Assembly: GCA_024695225.1 (NCBI GenBank)
Contig: JAILIO010000195.1
Location: 1-19,630, forward strand
Origin: Lachnospiraceae bacterium
Lineage (GTDB): Bacteria > Bacillota > Clostridia > Lachnospirales > Lachnospiraceae
Direction of reading: 5' to 3'
Length of the DNA: 19,630 nt
In this document: positions 17,049 to 19,630 of the stretch, piece by piece
How the letters are laid out: each line of letters opens with the position of its first letter
How positions within the stretch are numbered: position 1 is the stretch's first letter
Position numbers and translations under genes: made by a program
The notes under the pieces: generated by a model
What the model was told of the DNA's origin: nothing
The model's database searches: none
What the model saw: the letters and a program-made list of their open reading frames with translations, nothing else

Positions 17049-18914
17049 ATGAATATTGAACTTCAGTGTTGTGCATTATTTATATTGAGCGTAGTAGCAG
17101 TCATGTTTTTTTCGAACAAAAAACTTGATCTTGTTAACCGCACTCTTTATACCAAGGCGCTTATCATATGTTTTATATGTCTTGTCTTTGATATCCTGTC
17201 CATAATATCCATATATCAAAGTGTCTATAACGGTTTTAACAGCAATGTGACAAAGCTTTTGTGTAAGATATATATAATGCTCCTGGTGACCCAGGGGTTC
17301 ATGAGTTTTAATTATGCGGAGACCAGCATCCTGCCAAGGGACCGGATATCCAAGCATCTGAAGATGGTCTATGTGGGAATATACATTGTGGGTGAGATAC
17401 TGGTACTGGTGCTTCCCATCGATTTCTTCATGGATGGCAGAGTCGTATATTCCTACGGCGCATCCACTGTCGCAGCCTATATCCTGGCCGGAATCTATAC
17501 CATGTCCACCATCATCATTTCCGTATTGTTCAGGAAGATAGTGTCCCCGAGGCGTATCATTTCCATGTTGATATGGCAGAGTATATGGCTCCTGGCAGCT
17601 GTTATCCAGTTTATCGTCCCCGGGCTTCTGCTTATAGGCTTCGCATCTGCCTTCGGGATGGTGGTGCTGTATATTCAGCTGGAGAATCCCAGCGAATATG
17701 TTGACAATGATACCGGCACCTTCAACACCAAGGCTCTGTCCATCTATATCAAGGACCGGTTCAGATACGAACGTCACTTTGCATTTTTCACAGCAAAGAT
17801 CAATTACATAATTGATTCCGTGGATTTCAACATGGAGAGGGACGTTGCCATACGCACGGCAAAAGGTATGCTGGAGTTGGGACCTGAACCTGTATTTCAG
17901 CTTTCGGATGAGATGTTCGGCGTTCTGTATGAAGATGAGCAGAGAATGTTCGAACGGATGCATTTTTTGAAGATGAGAAAGGATGCGGTGACAGATGTAC
18001 CGGCAAAGGGTACATACATATTGATCCCTGACAGCAGCAAACTTTACGGAGCGGATGAATTCTTTAAATTTATCCACACATATGAAAATGAACAGCAGGA
18101 GATAACTCTGTTAGATGATAAACTGCTGAAGAAAATGAGAAATCAGAATATTGTGAGGGAAATGATCGATCTTGCATTAAAAGAAGACCGGGTTGAAGTG
18201 TTTTACCAGCCGATATACAACACAAAAACCAAAAACTTTGTCTCTGCAGAAGCCCTGGTCCGTATTCGCGACAAAAACGGGGATCTGGTACCTCCGGGAG
18301 AGTTTATCACCATCGCGGAAGATAACGGACAGATCATCCCCCTGGGACAGAGAGTTTTCGAAAAAGTGTGCGCACTTCTGTCAGAAGGAAAGGCTCAGGC
18401 TGCAGGTCTTGAATGCATCGAGATCAATGTATCTGCCGCGCAGTTTGACAGTGAAAATCCTACAAAGTTTGTCAGGGAACTGATCGATAAATATAAGATC
18501 GATCCCCGGCAATTGAACATTGAGATCACGGAAACCGCGGTAAATAAGAACAAAAGACTTCTGCTCTCCAACATGGAAAAACTGATCAAAAGCGGGGTCC
18601 GGTTTTCTCTGGATGACTTCGGGACGGGGCAGTCGAATCTGGACTATCTCATGGCGCTGCCTGTGGATAATATCAAGTTTGACTATAAATTTACGCAGGC
18701 TTTTTTCAACAATGATAAAGCCAGAAAGTTTTTGACGGGTATGGCGGATATCATGCACAACATGGATATGGATATCATATCGGAGGGTGTTGAGACTGAA
18801 GAACAGCTGAAAGCCATGCTGGATATAAACATTGAGTATATACAAGGGTTTTATTTTTCAAAACCTATACCTGGGGATGAATTTATTTTATTTTTGAAAA
18901 GAAATAATGTATAG
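17049..18914 (+). CDS. 7TM protein with degenerate GGDEF and EAL domain (cyclic-di-GMP phosphodiesterase)
   Basis: This 621-residue protein should hydrolyse cyclic-di-GMP. About seven hydrophobic helices span residues 4-215. Residues 220-350 look like a degraded GGDEF domain: it opens DNDTGTFNTKAL, but the signature loop reads LSDEMFGVLYED, so cyclase activity is not expected. The EAL domain covers about 370-615 and is intact: EAL at 401-403 (SAEALVRI), EINVSAAQF, EITETA, LDDFGTGQSN, IKFD, SEGVETEEQL and QGFYFSKP, which cover the usual metal ligands and catalytic Glu. GGAGAG at 17037-17042 lies 6 bp before the ATG. The gene follows the kinase by 58 bp with no clear promoter, so it is probably in the same transcript and may couple the sensing module to cyclic-di-GMP level. 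Confidence 0.9.
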   Translation: MNIELQCCALFILSVVAVMFFSNKKLDLVNRTLYTKALIICFICLVFDILSIISIYQSVYNGFNSNVTKLLCKIYIMLLVTQGFMSFNYAETSILPRDRISKHLKMVYVGIYIVGEILVLVLPIDFFMDGRVVYSYGASTVAAYILAGIYTMSTIIISVLFRKIVSPRRIISMLIWQSIWLLAAVIQFIVPGLLLIGFASAFGMVVLYIQLENPSEYVDNDTGTFNTKALSIYIKDRFRYERHFAFFTAKINYIIDSVDFNMERDVAIRTAKGMLELGPEPVFQLSDEMFGVLYEDEQRMFERMHFLKMRKDAVTDVPAKGTYILIPDSSKLYGADEFFKFIHTYENEQQEITLLDDKLLKKMRNQNIVREMIDLALKEDRVEVFYQPIYNTKTKNFVSAEALVRIRDKNGDLVPPGEFITIAEDNGQIIPLGQRVFEKVCALLSEGKAQAAGLECIEINVSAAQFDSENPTKFVRELIDKYKIDPRQLNIEITETAVNKNKRLLLSNMEKLIKSGVRFSLDDFGTGQSNLDYLMALPVDNIKFDYKFTQAFFNNDKARKFLTGMADIMHNMDMDIISEGVETEEQLKAMLDINIEYIQGFYFSKPIPGDEFILFLKRNNV

Positions 18915-18921
18915 TAAATTA

Positions 18922-18952
18922 TTGACAAAAAAATAGGATTTTTTGCTATGTT
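18922..18952 (+). promoter_or_regulatory. Likely promoter for the propeller protein
   Basis: A consensus -35 TTGACA (18922-18927) is followed, after 19 bp, by TATGTT (18947-18952). The -10 is preceded by TGC, an extended -10 arrangement that can compensate for long spacing. It begins 7 bp after the EAL stop and ends 16 bp before the next ATG, so transcription would start within about 10 bp of the start codon, giving a very short leader. Confidence 0.5.
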
Positions 18953-18968
18953 CGGGAGGAACGGTTTG

Positions 18969-19630
18969 ATGATAAAAGACAGGAAATGTATTCTTCGAAA
19001 GATATGCCGGGTGACAGTTTCATTCCTGCTGACAGCAGTGTTTGCCCTGAATCCCGGGAGTATGGGGCAATGTCAAGCCGCAACACCTCTGTCAAATATG
19101 TTTGTTCCCCAAAATGATACTATTTCAGTGGATCCCACAGGACTGATGGAAGGGTTTTCTGCTGTTCTCTACGACAACAGTAACGGTCTTCCCACATCGG
19201 AAGCGAATGCCATCACAGAGACGAGCGATGGTTTTATATGGATCGGCAGTTATGCCGGTCTTATAAGGTACGACGGCAATACCTTCGAGCGTATGGATTC
19301 CACCGATGGTCTCACCAGTGTGAAATGCCTGTATGCTGACAGCAAGGACCGCCTGTGGATAGGAACAAACGACAATGGCGTGGCGGTGATGGATAAGGGC
19401 GAGATCAGGAAGTGGGGGAAACTGGACGGAATGAAGTCCGCCCATACCCGTGCCATTACCGAGGATGAAAACGGGACGATCTATGTGGCCACAACCTGCG
19501 GGATAACCACGATAGACAAGGATTACAACCTGGGGTCCATAGAAGATGAGACCATTGCAGAAGCCAATTTCAGCACAGTGAGGATGGGCGCCGACGGTGT
19601 GATCTATGCAACCTCTGACCTGGGGGATCT
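18969..19630 (+). CDS. Secreted two-component-regulator-type beta-propeller protein (3' partial)
   Basis: The gene runs off the window after 220 codons. GGGAGGA at 18954-18960 supports ATG 18969, 8 bp away. The product begins with a basic stretch, a hydrophobic segment at about residues 15-27 (VTVSFLLTAVFALNP) and a likely cleavage region near QCQAATP, so it is exported. From about residue 72 it shows NGLPTSEANAI, then propeller blades of the Reg_prop kind: DGFIWIGSYAGLIRYDG, DRLWIGTNDNGVAVMD and GTIYVATTCGITTID. In related proteins these blades form an extracellular sensor fused through Y_Y_Y and a membrane helix to a GGDEF or histidine kinase domain. That continuation is outside the window, so the output is unknown. 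Given the upstream EAL gene, a diguanylate cyclase output is a reasonable guess. Confidence 0.85.
   Translation, partial: MIKDRKCILRKICRVTVSFLLTAVFALNPGSMGQCQAATPLSNMFVPQNDTISVDPTGLMEGFSAVLYDNSNGLPTSEANAITETSDGFIWIGSYAGLIRYDGNTFERMDSTDGLTSVKCLYADSKDRLWIGTNDNGVAVMDKGEIRKWGKLDGMKSAHTRAITEDENGTIYVATTCGITTIDKDYNLGSIEDETIAEANFSTVRMGADGVIYATSDLGD

Noticed and set aside
17076..18077. Long open frame of 333 codons on the minus strand
   Set aside because: It lies wholly inside the EAL gene, has no recognisable domain and no upstream signals; the + strand frame has clear family motifs.

Overview
The window looks like chromosome from a Gram-positive anaerobe of the class Clostridia, most plausibly a Butyrivibrio-like member of the Lachnospiraceae. 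This is inferred from gene content (NHLM-type peptide exporter, nonulosonate genes, 7TM EAL protein, propeller sensor), strong GGAGG-type ribosome binding sites, near-consensus sigma-A promoters and base composition in the mid-40s percent GC by eye. Every gene I can support lies on the + strand. No rRNA, tRNA, CRISPR array, transposase or integrase was seen.

Region 1 (about 1-4535) is the end of a peptide export locus. It holds a C39-peptidase ABC exporter whose 5' end is cut by the window edge, a partner ABC exporter without a recognisable peptidase, and a 72-residue ORF matching only the N-terminal anchor of an NHLM-type HlyD adaptor. A tandem 38-bp repeat lies between the second exporter and that fragment. 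No precursor peptide or modifying enzyme is in the window, so the cargo genes, if linked, would be upstream.

Region 2 (4636-6267) is a single enzyme I of the PEP-dependent phosphotransferase system. Its catalytic residues are intact, but there is no HPr or enzyme II beside it.

Region 3 (6474-11825) is a tight five-gene run for surface sugar synthesis: a DegT-type PLP enzyme, a FemAB/BioF2-like acyl- or aminoacyl-transferase, an extended SDR sugar epimerase/reductase, a NeuB/LegI-type nonulosonate synthase and a NeuC/LegG-type hydrolysing 2-epimerase. The last two make the core of a sialic or legionaminic acid-type pathway. The CMP-activating enzyme and glycosyltransferases are not in the window. 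The NeuC-type protein has unusual residues in its HGGE motif.

Region 4 (11860-19630) begins with an excellent promoter and reads as a sensory module. Two tandem BMP/PnrA-like binding proteins are anchored by an N-terminal membrane helix and lack a lipobox. They overlap translationally with a hybrid histidine kinase (HisKA-HATPase-REC-HPt). A 7TM protein with a degenerate GGDEF and an intact EAL domain follows, then the start of a secreted two-component-regulator-type beta-propeller protein that runs off the window. The best candidate for an undescribed system is this arrangement: BMP proteins with no ABC permease, co-translated with a phosphorelay kinase and followed by cyclic-di-GMP genes. 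It suggests ligand sensing rather than import.
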